DNA of 64,000 nt from Halorubrum xinjiangense. GTDB lineage: Archaea; Halobacteriota; Halobacteria; Halobacteriales; Haloferacaceae. Of this stretch, positions 16,448 to 23,874 are shown one piece after another. The notes under the pieces are model-generated. The model did no database searches, was not told the DNA's origin, and saw only the letters and a list, made by a program, of their open reading frames with translations. Position numbers and translations under genes: made by a program. Numbering within the stretch: the first letter of the stretch is position 1; each line of letters starts with the position of its first letter. The stretch covers positions 1-64,000 of the forward strand of contig NZ_FNBO01000007.1 of the NCBI RefSeq assembly GCF_900102375.1, in the 5' to 3' direction.

Positions 16448-18196
16448 ATGCGACGGGTTCTCACCCTCTCGACCGCGGCCGCGGCCGTCGCCGCGGTCGC
16501 CGTCATGTGTGTCGCCTTCACCGCCGGCGCCGGTGCCGCCGCTGCCCCCGACGCCGGCGCGGTCTCCGCCGCGTCCGGGAGCGGGCCGACCGCTCCGGGC
16601 GCGGCGCCCTCCGCGTCGGCCGACGAGTGCGACCCCGGCGACGGCACCGAACTGGTGGGGTGCTGGAACGGGATCCACTACGAGGAGTCGGTCGACTTCG
16701 AGGAGACGGACGGGCTCAACGAGACGCAGTTGGAGGCCCTGACGGACCTGACGATGGCGCGCGTCGAACACGTCCGGCAGCGACCGTTCAAGGAGGACGT
16801 GCCGGTCGAGACGGTCACCCGGAGCGAGTACGCCAACGACACCGCGGGCGGCAACAGCTCGGAGGCGTTCCGGCGCTGGAACGACCAGGTGTGGGAGGCG
16901 CTGTTCGTCGTCGGCGACGACGCGGACGCCAACGACGAGATCGACTCGGTGTTCGGCGGCGCGGTCTCCGGCTTCTACTCGCCGTCGGACGACCGGATCG
17001 TCATCGTCGTCCCCGACGGCGAGTCCCCCGACATCGACCCCTCGACGCTCGCGCACGAGCTGCTCCACGGGATGCAAGACCAGTACCACGACCTCACTGA
17101 CCCGCGCTACGTCGGCGCGACGCAGGACGGCGACCTCGCGGTCAACGGGATAGTCGAGGGGGAGGCCGTCCACGTCGAGGAGCGGTACGCGGCCCGCTGC
17201 GCGGACAACTGGACCTGCGCCGAGGCGCCCGAGGGCGACGGTGGCGGCGGCGACGGCCCGGACTTCAACTTCGGCATTCTCCAGACCGTGCTCCAGCCGT
17301 ACGGCGACGGCGCGCTGTACGTCCGCGAGCTCCGCGACGAGGGGGGGTGGGCCGCCGTCAACGCGACGATGAACGATCCGCCGGAGTCCACCGCGGAGGT
17401 CATCCACCGGAACCCCGACTACGAGGAGGGGAACGTCACGTTCGAGGACGCCGCGACCGGCGGGTGGGAGACGTACGAGGACCAGGGCGTCGCGGGCGCG
17501 GAGACCGCCGGCGAGGCGTCGATGTTCGTGATGTTCTGGTACCAGAGCTTAGAGTACCGGCACGCCGTGTTGGAGCCCGACGCGACCGTCCAGCAGAACG
17601 TCCAGATCCACCTCGACGCGGAGGCCGAACTCGAGACCCGGGCGGCGTATAACTACGCGCACCCCGTCACCGACGGGTGGGCCGGCGACGAGCTGTACCC
17701 CTACCGGAACGGCGACCGCGACGGCTACGTCTGGGCGACCGAGTGGCAGACCGAGGCGGACGCCGCGGCGTTCCGCGACGCCTACGTGCGGATGCTGACC
17801 GCGCACGGCGAAGGCGACTACAACGACGGGACGGTGTACACGATAGACGACGGCGACGACGCCGACTTCCCCGGCGCGTACGGCGTCGAGCGAGACGGCA
17901 CGAGCGTGACGGTGACCCACGCGCCCTCCCCGGAGGGCGTCCTCGATCTCCGCCCGGACACCGACCTCGCGCTCCCGGACGCAGACGGCGAGGACGGGAG
18001 CGACGGCGGCGACGACGGCGAAAACACGAGCGACGGCGACGACGGTACCGACGGGAACGGAAGCGACGGCGACAACGGCACCGACGACGAGAACGGGAGC
18101 GGCGAGACGGACGACAGCACGCCCGGGTTCGGCGTCGCGGCGGCGCTTGTCGCGCTCGCGGCCGCCCTCGGGCTGTTCGCGCGACGGTCGGCGTAG
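16448..18196 (+). CDS. PGF-CTERM surface protein with zinc-protease motif (Hvo_1808-like family)
   Basis: A 582-residue secreted protein. It has an N-terminal signal peptide of about 30 residues (MRRVLTLSTAAAAVAAVAVM), a large extracellular domain, a Gly/Asp/Asn-rich linker (about residues 520-555) and a C-terminal PGFGVAAALVALAAALGLF followed by ARRSA. The last part is a PGF-CTERM signal, processed by archaeosortase A with lipid attachment. AHELLHGMQDQYH (His203, Glu204, His207) is a zincin-like motif, and VNGIVEGEAVHVEERYA supplies a candidate third ligand glutamate. It fits the family annotated Hvo_1808 surface protein; proteolytic activity is inferred only. The start ATG at 16448 is the first in frame before the signal peptide. 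Confidence 0.87.
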   Translation: MRRVLTLSTAAAAVAAVAVMCVAFTAGAGAAAAPDAGAVSAASGSGPTAPGAAPSASADECDPGDGTELVGCWNGIHYEESVDFEETDGLNETQLEALTDLTMARVEHVRQRPFKEDVPVETVTRSEYANDTAGGNSSEAFRRWNDQVWEALFVVGDDADANDEIDSVFGGAVSGFYSPSDDRIVIVVPDGESPDIDPSTLAHELLHGMQDQYHDLTDPRYVGATQDGDLAVNGIVEGEAVHVEERYAARCADNWTCAEAPEGDGGGGDGPDFNFGILQTVLQPYGDGALYVRELRDEGGWAAVNATMNDPPESTAEVIHRNPDYEEGNVTFEDAATGGWETYEDQGVAGAETAGEASMFVMFWYQSLEYRHAVLEPDATVQQNVQIHLDAEAELETRAAYNYAHPVTDGWAGDELYPYRNGDRDGYVWATEWQTEADAAAFRDAYVRMLTAHGEGDYNDGTVYTIDDGDDADFPGAYGVERDGTSVTVTHAPSPEGVLDLRPDTDLALPDADGEDGSDGGDDGENTSDGDDGTDGNGSDGDNGTDDENGSGETDDSTPGFGVAAALVALAAALGLFARRSA

Positions 18197-18290
18197 CGCG
18201 GCGCTCGCTCGGCCGGGACTCTCGGACGCTCGCTCCCGGCGGCCGCCGCGACACGGGTGGCTTTTCGTCCCCGCGGCCGAATCACCGGGC

Positions 18291-19451
18291 ATGAGCGAGT
18301 TCGACATCGTCGACGCGGCCGCGGTCCGGGAGGGACGCGCGACCGACGCGTACTTCGAGCGGACCGAGGCGGCGCTGGAGGCGGTCGGGAGGAACCCCCG
18401 CGTGGTCGCCGAGGTGACGGCGGACCAGTTCCCGGACGGGGAGTTCGAGCTGTTCGCCGGCCTCGGAAACGCCGTCGAGCTGCTCGCCGGCCGCGACGTC
18501 GACGTGGACGCGATCCCGGAGGGGCGGCTGTTCGACGGCGGCCCGGTGATGCGGATCGAGGGACCGTACCTCGCGTTCGCGCGGCTGGAGACGTCGCTTC
18601 TGGGCTTCCTCTCGCACGCGTCCGGGATGGCGACGGCGGCGCTCGACTGCCGGGTCGCCGCGCCGGACGCGTCGGTGCTCTCCTTCGGCGCGCGCCACGT
18701 CCACCCCGCGATGACCGCGGCGGTCGAGCGCTCCGCGCTGGTGGGCGGGTTCGACGGCTTCTCGCACGTCGCCGCCGGCGACCTGATCGGGCGGGAGGCG
18801 TCCGGGACGATGCCCCACGCGCTCGCCATCTGCTTCGGTCGGGGCGAACAGGAGGCGGCCTGGCGCGCCTACGACGAGGGCGTCCCCGCGGACGCGCCCC
18901 GGATCGCGCTGTGTGACACCTACTCCGACGAGGTCGACGAGGTGCTCCGCGCGGTCGAAACGCTCGGGGACGACCTCGACGGCGTCCGCCTCGACACGAC
19001 CGGCTCCCGGCGCGGCGACTTCCGGCACATAATCCGCGAGGTACAGTGGGAACTCGACGCGCGGGGGCACGAGGACGTCGACGTGTACGTCTCCGGCGGG
19101 CTCGGCCCGGCGGACCTCCGCGAGCTGCGCGACGTCGTCGACGGGTTCGGCGTCGGCGGCTACGTCTCCAACGCGGACCCGGTCGACTTCGCGCTCGACC
19201 TCGTCGCCGTCGGCGGCGAGCCGGCGGCCAAGCGGGGGAAGCTCTCCGGCGCGAAAGACGTCTACCGCACCGCGGACGGCGCCCACGCGGTCGGGCTCGC
19301 GGAGCGCTCGGGGCCCGAGGGCGCCGAGTCGCTCATGCAGCCCGTGATTCGCGACGGGGAGGTCGTCGTCGAGGACGCGTTCGAGCTGTCGGCGGCGACG
19401 GAGCGAGCGCTCGCGGACGCGGAGGCGGTGGGGTACGGGACGGACAGCTGA
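18291..19451 (+). CDS. Nicotinate phosphoribosyltransferase
   Basis: A 386-residue enzyme of the archaeal nicotinate phosphoribosyltransferase type. It shows LETSLLGFLSHASGMATAA near residue 100, SFGARHVHPAMT (catalytic His region), GTMPHALAICF, CDTYSDEVDE and GVRLDTTGSRRGDF, and the phosphate-binding VYVSGGLGP. It makes nicotinate mononucleotide from nicotinate and PRPP for NAD salvage. The C-terminal 60 residues, containing KRGKLSGAKDVYRT, are usual for this branch. The ATG at 18291 directly precedes the conserved FDIVDAAAVREGRATDAYF. Confidence 0.93.
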   Translation: MSEFDIVDAAAVREGRATDAYFERTEAALEAVGRNPRVVAEVTADQFPDGEFELFAGLGNAVELLAGRDVDVDAIPEGRLFDGGPVMRIEGPYLAFARLETSLLGFLSHASGMATAALDCRVAAPDASVLSFGARHVHPAMTAAVERSALVGGFDGFSHVAAGDLIGREASGTMPHALAICFGRGEQEAAWRAYDEGVPADAPRIALCDTYSDEVDEVLRAVETLGDDLDGVRLDTTGSRRGDFRHIIREVQWELDARGHEDVDVYVSGGLGPADLRELRDVVDGFGVGGYVSNADPVDFALDLVAVGGEPAAKRGKLSGAKDVYRTADGAHAVGLAERSGPEGAESLMQPVIRDGEVVVEDAFELSAATERALADAEAVGYGTDS

Positions 19452-19475
19452 GAAGAAACGGAACGGGACGGCAGT

Positions 19476-20078
19476 CTACAGCTCTTCGACGGCGCCGCCG
19501 TCGGCGCGCTCTCGGAACACTTGGCCCTCGATGAGCGTCACCATGGTGTCCTCCTCCTGCCACGCGGTGGGCGAGAGCTTCGCCTTCCGGCAGGTGCGCG
19601 AGAGGAACTCCGCGGCCGACCAGCCGTTCTCGACGGGGACCGTCGGGTAGAGCCAGCCGTGGGCGTTGCCGCTGTCGACGGCGACGCCGTGGGTGCCGAT
19701 CTGGAGTTCCTCGGCCGGGTCGTTCGTGAGGACGGTGTTCGAGACGACGAACACCGAGACGGTGATGTTGTCGAGCTCCTTCGGCTCCACCTCGGAGCCG
19801 CAGGAGTCGCCCGAGGCAGCCTTGATCGCGGCCTCGACGATGGCGTGGCCGAGTTGGTCGGAAGTGTCCCACGCGCCGGCGCAGCCGCGGAGGCGACCGC
19901 GTCCTCGAGTCGACTGGAGCCGGACGAACGCGCCCGTGCGGGCGTAGAACGCCTCTCGCATGCTGCCGGGCTGTTCGCGTTGCCCGTGTCGAACGAACGA
20001 CTCGACCGCCTCCCTCGCGAGTTCGACCGCTCGTGCACCGTCGTCGTACGACAGCTGAACGGTCTGAGCCTCGGACAT
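19476..20078 (-). CDS. AMMECR1-domain protein
   Basis: A 200-residue protein covering a complete AMMECR1 domain. The diagnostic LRGCAG sequence (residues about 63-68, with a conserved Cys) is present, and the C-terminal half has VSVFVVSN, GTHGVAVD, GWLYPTVPVENGWSAAEF and CRKAKLSPTAW. AMMECR1-like proteins are widespread in archaea; the biochemical function is not settled. Convergent with the nicotinate phosphoribosyltransferase (24-nt gap). Confidence 0.93.
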   Translation of the reverse strand: MSEAQTVQLSYDDGARAVELAREAVESFVRHGQREQPGSMREAFYARTGAFVRLQSTRGRGRLRGCAGAWDTSDQLGHAIVEAAIKAASGDSCGSEVEPKELDNITVSVFVVSNTVLTNDPAEELQIGTHGVAVDSGNAHGWLYPTVPVENGWSAAEFLSRTCRKAKLSPTAWQEEDTMVTLIEGQVFRERADGGAVEEL

Positions 20079-20240
20079 GAGAGTCCATTACAGTGCTGAC
20101 GACTTGAACGCTTCCCTTGTTCACCGCTCGCACGGCGCTCGCGGCGTCTCGCTCGAAAGCCGTCGTTCTCGGCGTGACGATCCGACCGAAGACAAACCCG
20201 AAGACGCGCCCGACCGAACCGCTTATTCGCCGGCGGGCGA

Positions 20241-20668
20241 TAGGACAGTCCGGACAGAGGGAGCCCGACTCCCGTGCCTCTGGCATGAGGAAAGTCCCCC
20301 CACCGGCCGGACAGGCGACCGGGCACACGCCCGGAGTCGGAGACGGCTGGCTCTGGAACAGCAACGACACCCCCCGCCCCGACCGATGAGTCGCGTGCGG
20401 TCGCCTCGGCGACCGACGGCGTTCGCGGGGTCACCCGCGAACGCGCGAACCGACCCGCGAGGGAAGGGAGTTAACCCGATGAGGGCAGCGTGGCTTTGCC
20501 ACGTTATAGACGGGCGGGAACGGATGGAACGGCGAATCCTCGCCGGTGCAAGTCCGCGCCACAAGGTAGTCCGGCCACGGCGCGGACGCTCAGCCGAATG
20601 TCGGGACGAACCGAAGGGGGCTTACTCCCCTCAGTCCGCTCGCACCGACCAGCGGAGCGACTGTCCCG
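20241..20668 (+). ncRNA. rnpB: RNase P RNA
   Basis: The archaeal type A RNase P RNA pattern is visible: GAGGAAAGTCCCCCCACC near 20285 (CR-I), GGCGAATCCTCGCCGGTGC near 20532, and the 3' end AGGGGGCTTACTCCCC at 20615-20630. GGACAGTC (20243-20250) pairs with GACTGTCC (20659-20666), which matches helix P1 and sets the ends to within a few bases. A TATA-like GCTTATTCG at 20221-20229 lies about 20 nt upstream. The length, about 425 nt, is normal for haloarchaea. Any reading frames across it are incidental. Confidence 0.87.
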
Positions 20669-21222
20669 CGGCTATTTATAAATCGAAGATGCGGCGGCGC
20701 GTGCCGACGAGCGCCCGAAAGGCGCGAAGTCGCACGCGCGAGGGACGCCGCGAACGCCCGAAGGGCGTGAGCGGCGAGGCTGGGGAGGTGTGAGGTGCTG
20801 TGCGGTGCGGGGCGGGACTCGAAGGGGCAGTCGCGAGGGCAGCGCAGGCGACGTAAGCACCGCAGGAACGAGCGGAGCGAGTGACGAGGAGCGCAGCGAG
20901 CGTGCGCCGCCCTCGCGGCTGGGGCTTCGGATGTGTTCGCCGTCAATTCGGCCTCGACGATTTATAAGCGAGCGGCTGGGGCTTCGGATGAGTTCGCCGT
21001 CAATTCGGCCTCGACGATTTATAAGCGAGCGGCTGGGGCCTCGGATGAGTTCGCCGTCAATTCGGCCTCGACGATTTATAAGCGAGCGGCTGGGGCCTCG
21101 GCGGTGTGCGTCACCGATCCGCTCTCAACGATTTATAAATGAACTGCTAGGGCTTCGACGGCGTTCGTCGCCGATCTGCCCGCACTAGTTTATAAACGAT
21201 CGACTGGAAACTCCGACTCAGA
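20667..21222 (+). repeat. Structured non-coding repeat element, copy 1 (putative RNA core plus 57-bp tail modules)
   Basis: Fills the gap between RNase P RNA and htpX. TATA-like TTTATAAA lies at 20675-20682. Core 20691-20930: stem I GCGCGTGC (20697-20704) with GCACGCGC (20732-20739), enclosing a GCGCC-CGAAA-GGCGC hairpin; stem II CGCCGC (20746-20751) with GCGGCG (20771-20776); linker AGGCTGGGGAGGTGTGAGG (20777-20795); linker GGGACTCGAAGGGGCAG; stem III TCGCGAGGGC (20831-20840) with GCCCTCGCGG (20909-20918). Tail: modules starting GCGGCTGGGG at 20915, 20972, 21029 and 21086, then two diverged ones; TTTATAA at 20961, 21018, 21075, 21132 and 21189, exactly 57 bp apart. A short frame through the tail exists only because 57 is a multiple of three. 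Confidence 0.85.
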
Positions 21223-21228
21223 TCCGTC

Positions 21229-22098
21229 TCAAGCCGTCTCCATCTCCCGCTCCAGCTCGCGGAGCTTCTCGATGCGGTTCTCCGTCGAGGGGTGCGTTGA
21301 GGCGATCTTGCCGACGAAGCCGGCCTTGATCGGGATGATGAAGAACGCGTTCATCTCAGCCTCCTCGCGGAGGTCCTCCTTGGGCACCTTGTCCATCCGG
21401 CCGTCGATCGTCATCAGCGCGGAAGCGAGCGCGCCGGGCTTCCCGGTGATGAGCGCCGCGCCGCGGTCCGCGGAGTACTCGCGGTAGCGCGAGAGCGCGC
21501 GGATGAGCAGGAACGAGACGACCCACACGACGAGCGACACGAGGATCGCCACGATGACGGGCGCGCCCTGGCGGTTGTCGCCGCCGAGCAGCCAGCCCCA
21601 GCGCACGATGAAGAAGGCGATGGTCGAGAGGAACGAGGCGATGGTCATCACCATCACGTCGCGGTTCTTGACGTGGGCGAGCTCGTGGGCTAAGACGCCG
21701 TCGAGCTCGTCCTCGTCGAGGCTCTGTAGGAGGCCGGTCGTCACCGCGACGGTGGCGTTCTTCTTGTTCCGGCCGGTGGCGAATGCGTTGGGAACCTGCG
21801 TGTTCGCGACCGCAACGGTCGGCTTCGGCAGGTCGGCCTGCTGGCTCAGCCGCTCGACGCGGCGGTGGAGGTCGGGATACTCGTCCGGGCTCACCTCGCG
21901 GGCGCCCATGCTCCGCAGCGCCAGCTTGTCGCTGAAGAAGTACTGGGCGATCGAGAACCCGCCGAGCATGATCAGCGGGAAGAGGAAGTCGCCGAAGTAC
22001 ACCGTCAGGGCTCCGACGAACACGACGTAGAGGGCGAACAGGAGGAACATCGTGAACGCCATCCGTCCACGCAACCCCCAGTCTGTCTTCCAGTCCAT
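21229..22098 (-). CDS. htpX: HtpX-type membrane zinc protease
   Basis: A 289-residue M48 metalloprotease. Two hydrophobic segments occur at residues 12-50, then the catalytic HELAH motif at 138-142 (His138, Glu139, His142), then two more membrane segments (about 153-175 and 185-205), with the third ligand Glu in YREYSADRGAAL. ANTQVPNAFATGRN is another family mark. HtpX removes damaged membrane proteins on the cytoplasmic side. Length and topology are normal. Its 3' end faces repeat element copy 1. Confidence 0.95.
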   Translation of the reverse strand: MDWKTDWGLRGRMAFTMFLLFALYVVFVGALTVYFGDFLFPLIMLGGFSIAQYFFSDKLALRSMGAREVSPDEYPDLHRRVERLSQQADLPKPTVAVANTQVPNAFATGRNKKNATVAVTTGLLQSLDEDELDGVLAHELAHVKNRDVMVMTIASFLSTIAFFIVRWGWLLGGDNRQGAPVIVAILVSLVVWVVSFLLIRALSRYREYSADRGAALITGKPGALASALMTIDGRMDKVPKEDLREEAEMNAFFIIPIKAGFVGKIASTHPSTENRIEKLRELEREMETA

Positions 22099-22237
22099 AC
22101 GCCTAAATTACCGTTCGGCGCGTTAAAGCCTGCCGGAGCGGGAAGGCGTGGTCGCCGAACGACGCCGCGAATCGGAACGCTCCTGCGGGGACCTCGGCGA
22201 GCAACGCCCTTTTTCGGGCGCTCCCCGAGGGACAGAT

Positions 22238-23176
22238 ATGGAAACCGTCCTCGTCACCGGCGGCCGCGGCGCCTCCGGCCGCTGGGTCGTCGACCGCCTC
22301 GCCGGCGACTACGACGTCGTCGTCGTCGACTACGACCACCCCGGACTCGGCGTCGACCCGGCCCCGAACGTCTCGTTCCGCGCGGCCGACCTCGCCGAGC
22401 GCGACCAGGCCCTCGACGTCGTCGCCGCCGTCGACCCCGACGCGGTCGTCCACTGGGCGGCAATCCCCGTCGCCGGCACCCACCCCGAGGGCCGGGTGTT
22501 CGAGACGAACGCGCTCGCCGCGAAGCACGTCCTCGACGCGGCCGGCCGGGCCGACACCCCGATCGTCCAGGCCTCGAGCGACGGCGCCTACGGCTTCTTC
22601 TTCGCCGACCCGACGCCGTTCCCGGACGAGCTACCGGTCACCGAGGAACACCCGCTCCGCCCGGAGGACCCGTACGGGCTCTCGAAGGTGACCGCGGAGG
22701 CGGCGGCGGGCGCGGTCGCGCGCCGCCACGACGTGCCAGCGGTCTCGATCCGGCCGTCGTGGATCCAGTTCCCCGGCGCGTACGCCTGCCGCGACGACGG
22801 CTACGTGAGCGACCTCGACGCGGGCGCCGGAAACTTCTGGTCGTACGTCGACGTCCGCGACGTCGCCGACCTCGTCGCGGCCGCGCTCGCGGACCTTCTC
22901 GGCGACGACCCCGCCGTGGCCCCCGGCGCCCACGAGGCGGTCAACTGCGTCGCGGCCGACAACGCCCTCGGTCGCCCCCTCCTCGACCTGTTGCGCGAAT
23001 CGTACGGCGAGATTCCCGAGGACTGCGCGGTCGACGAGACCGAACTCGCCGAGGGCGACGACCGCGGTGCCTACGCGATCGCAAAGGCGGAGGAGCTGTT
23101 CGGGTGGACGCCGTCGCGCTCGTGGCGCGATGCGGCCGACGAGGCGATCGAGGAGCCGACGCTGTTCGAGGCGTAG
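22238..23176 (+). CDS. NAD-dependent epimerase/dehydratase family protein
   Basis: A 312-residue extended short-chain dehydrogenase. The N-terminal Rossmann motif is VLVTGGRGASGRWV, with an Asp after the second strand (VVVDYDHP) that favours NAD over NADP. The catalytic YxxxK is in DPYGLSKVTAEA, with a Ser in VQASSDGAYG. Members act on nucleotide sugars, but the substrate cannot be read and the neighbours (htpX, OsmC) do not help. The ATG at 22238 sits at the start of the first beta strand. Confidence 0.9.
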   Translation: METVLVTGGRGASGRWVVDRLAGDYDVVVVDYDHPGLGVDPAPNVSFRAADLAERDQALDVVAAVDPDAVVHWAAIPVAGTHPEGRVFETNALAAKHVLDAAGRADTPIVQASSDGAYGFFFADPTPFPDELPVTEEHPLRPEDPYGLSKVTAEAAAGAVARRHDVPAVSIRPSWIQFPGAYACRDDGYVSDLDAGAGNFWSYVDVRDVADLVAAALADLLGDDPAVAPGAHEAVNCVAADNALGRPLLDLLRESYGEIPEDCAVDETELAEGDDRGAYAIAKAEELFGWTPSRSWRDAADEAIEEPTLFEA

Positions 23177-23366
23177 CCCGCAGCGAACGCTCGCTGTCGA
23201 TTCAATACTTGCCGCGACGAACGATCTCCCTCAGCCCCCCGTCTGCGACGCTCCGGGGGTCTGCGTCGCTTTCGACGGCGAATCGGCCGACGGAGACCGT
23301 CACGGACGTCAGCGGTTCTGCCCACTGCCGGTCGCTTGATGCGGCGATGTCTCGTCGGATGGAAAC

Positions 23367-23819
23367 ATGAGCGAGGCAGATCACACCGAACGGTTCGCGG
23401 TATCGGCGGAAAGCGAGAGCGAGACCAAGACGGTCGTCGAGGCGCGCGACTTCGAATTCGTCGTCGACGAGCCGTCGTCGCTCGGGGGGACGGACGACGG
23501 ACCGAATCCCGTCGAATACCTCATCGGCGCGTGGGCCGGTTGTCTCAACGTCGTGGTACACACCGTCGGCGAAGAGCGCGGGATCGACCTCGAACGCGTC
23601 GCGATAGACATCGAGGGCGACCTCGATCCCCGGAAATTCATGGGTATCGACGAGGATCCCCGAGCGGGATACCGAGAGATCAACGCGCGAATCGAAGTCG
23701 AGTCCGACGCCGACGAGGAGGCGCTGGAAGCGTTAGCCGCGGAAGTCGAGGAGCGGTGTCCGGTCGGCGACAACATCGAGAATTCGACGCCGACAGACGT
23801 GGTCATCGACGCGGCCTGA
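23367..23819 (+). CDS. OsmC-family peroxiredoxin-like protein
   Basis: A 150-residue OsmC/Ohr-fold protein. Both redox cysteines are present: Cys59 in AWAGCLNVVVH and Cys131 in RCPVGDNIEN. OsmC-type proteins reduce organic hydroperoxides or persulfides using the two cysteines. The DPRKFMGIDEDPRAGY insert is common in the OsmC (YhfA-like) branch. Monocistronic; the 190-bp region upstream holds no gene. Confidence 0.92.
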   Translation: MSEADHTERFAVSAESESETKTVVEARDFEFVVDEPSSLGGTDDGPNPVEYLIGAWAGCLNVVVHTVGEERGIDLERVAIDIEGDLDPRKFMGIDEDPRAGYREINARIEVESDADEEALEALAAEVEERCPVGDNIENSTPTDVVIDAA

Positions 23820-23874
23820 GACGTGGCTATCGACGCGACCCGATCAGTTTCGCGACATAAACGGCCAACTGACC

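Noticed and set aside
20285-20630. Open frames in the RNase P RNA region
   Set aside because: The region matches RNase P RNA conserved blocks and a P1 pairing; frames are short and without motifs.
20790-21188. Open frame of about 130 residues with repeated peptide through the element tail
   Set aside because: It exists because the 57-bp module is a multiple of three and lacks stops; it spans the stem III arm and TATA boxes, and similar frames appear in the other copies with different peptides.
20674-21222. CRISPR array
   Set aside because: The 57-bp modules are repeated whole, without unique spacers between short direct repeats, and no cas genes are near.
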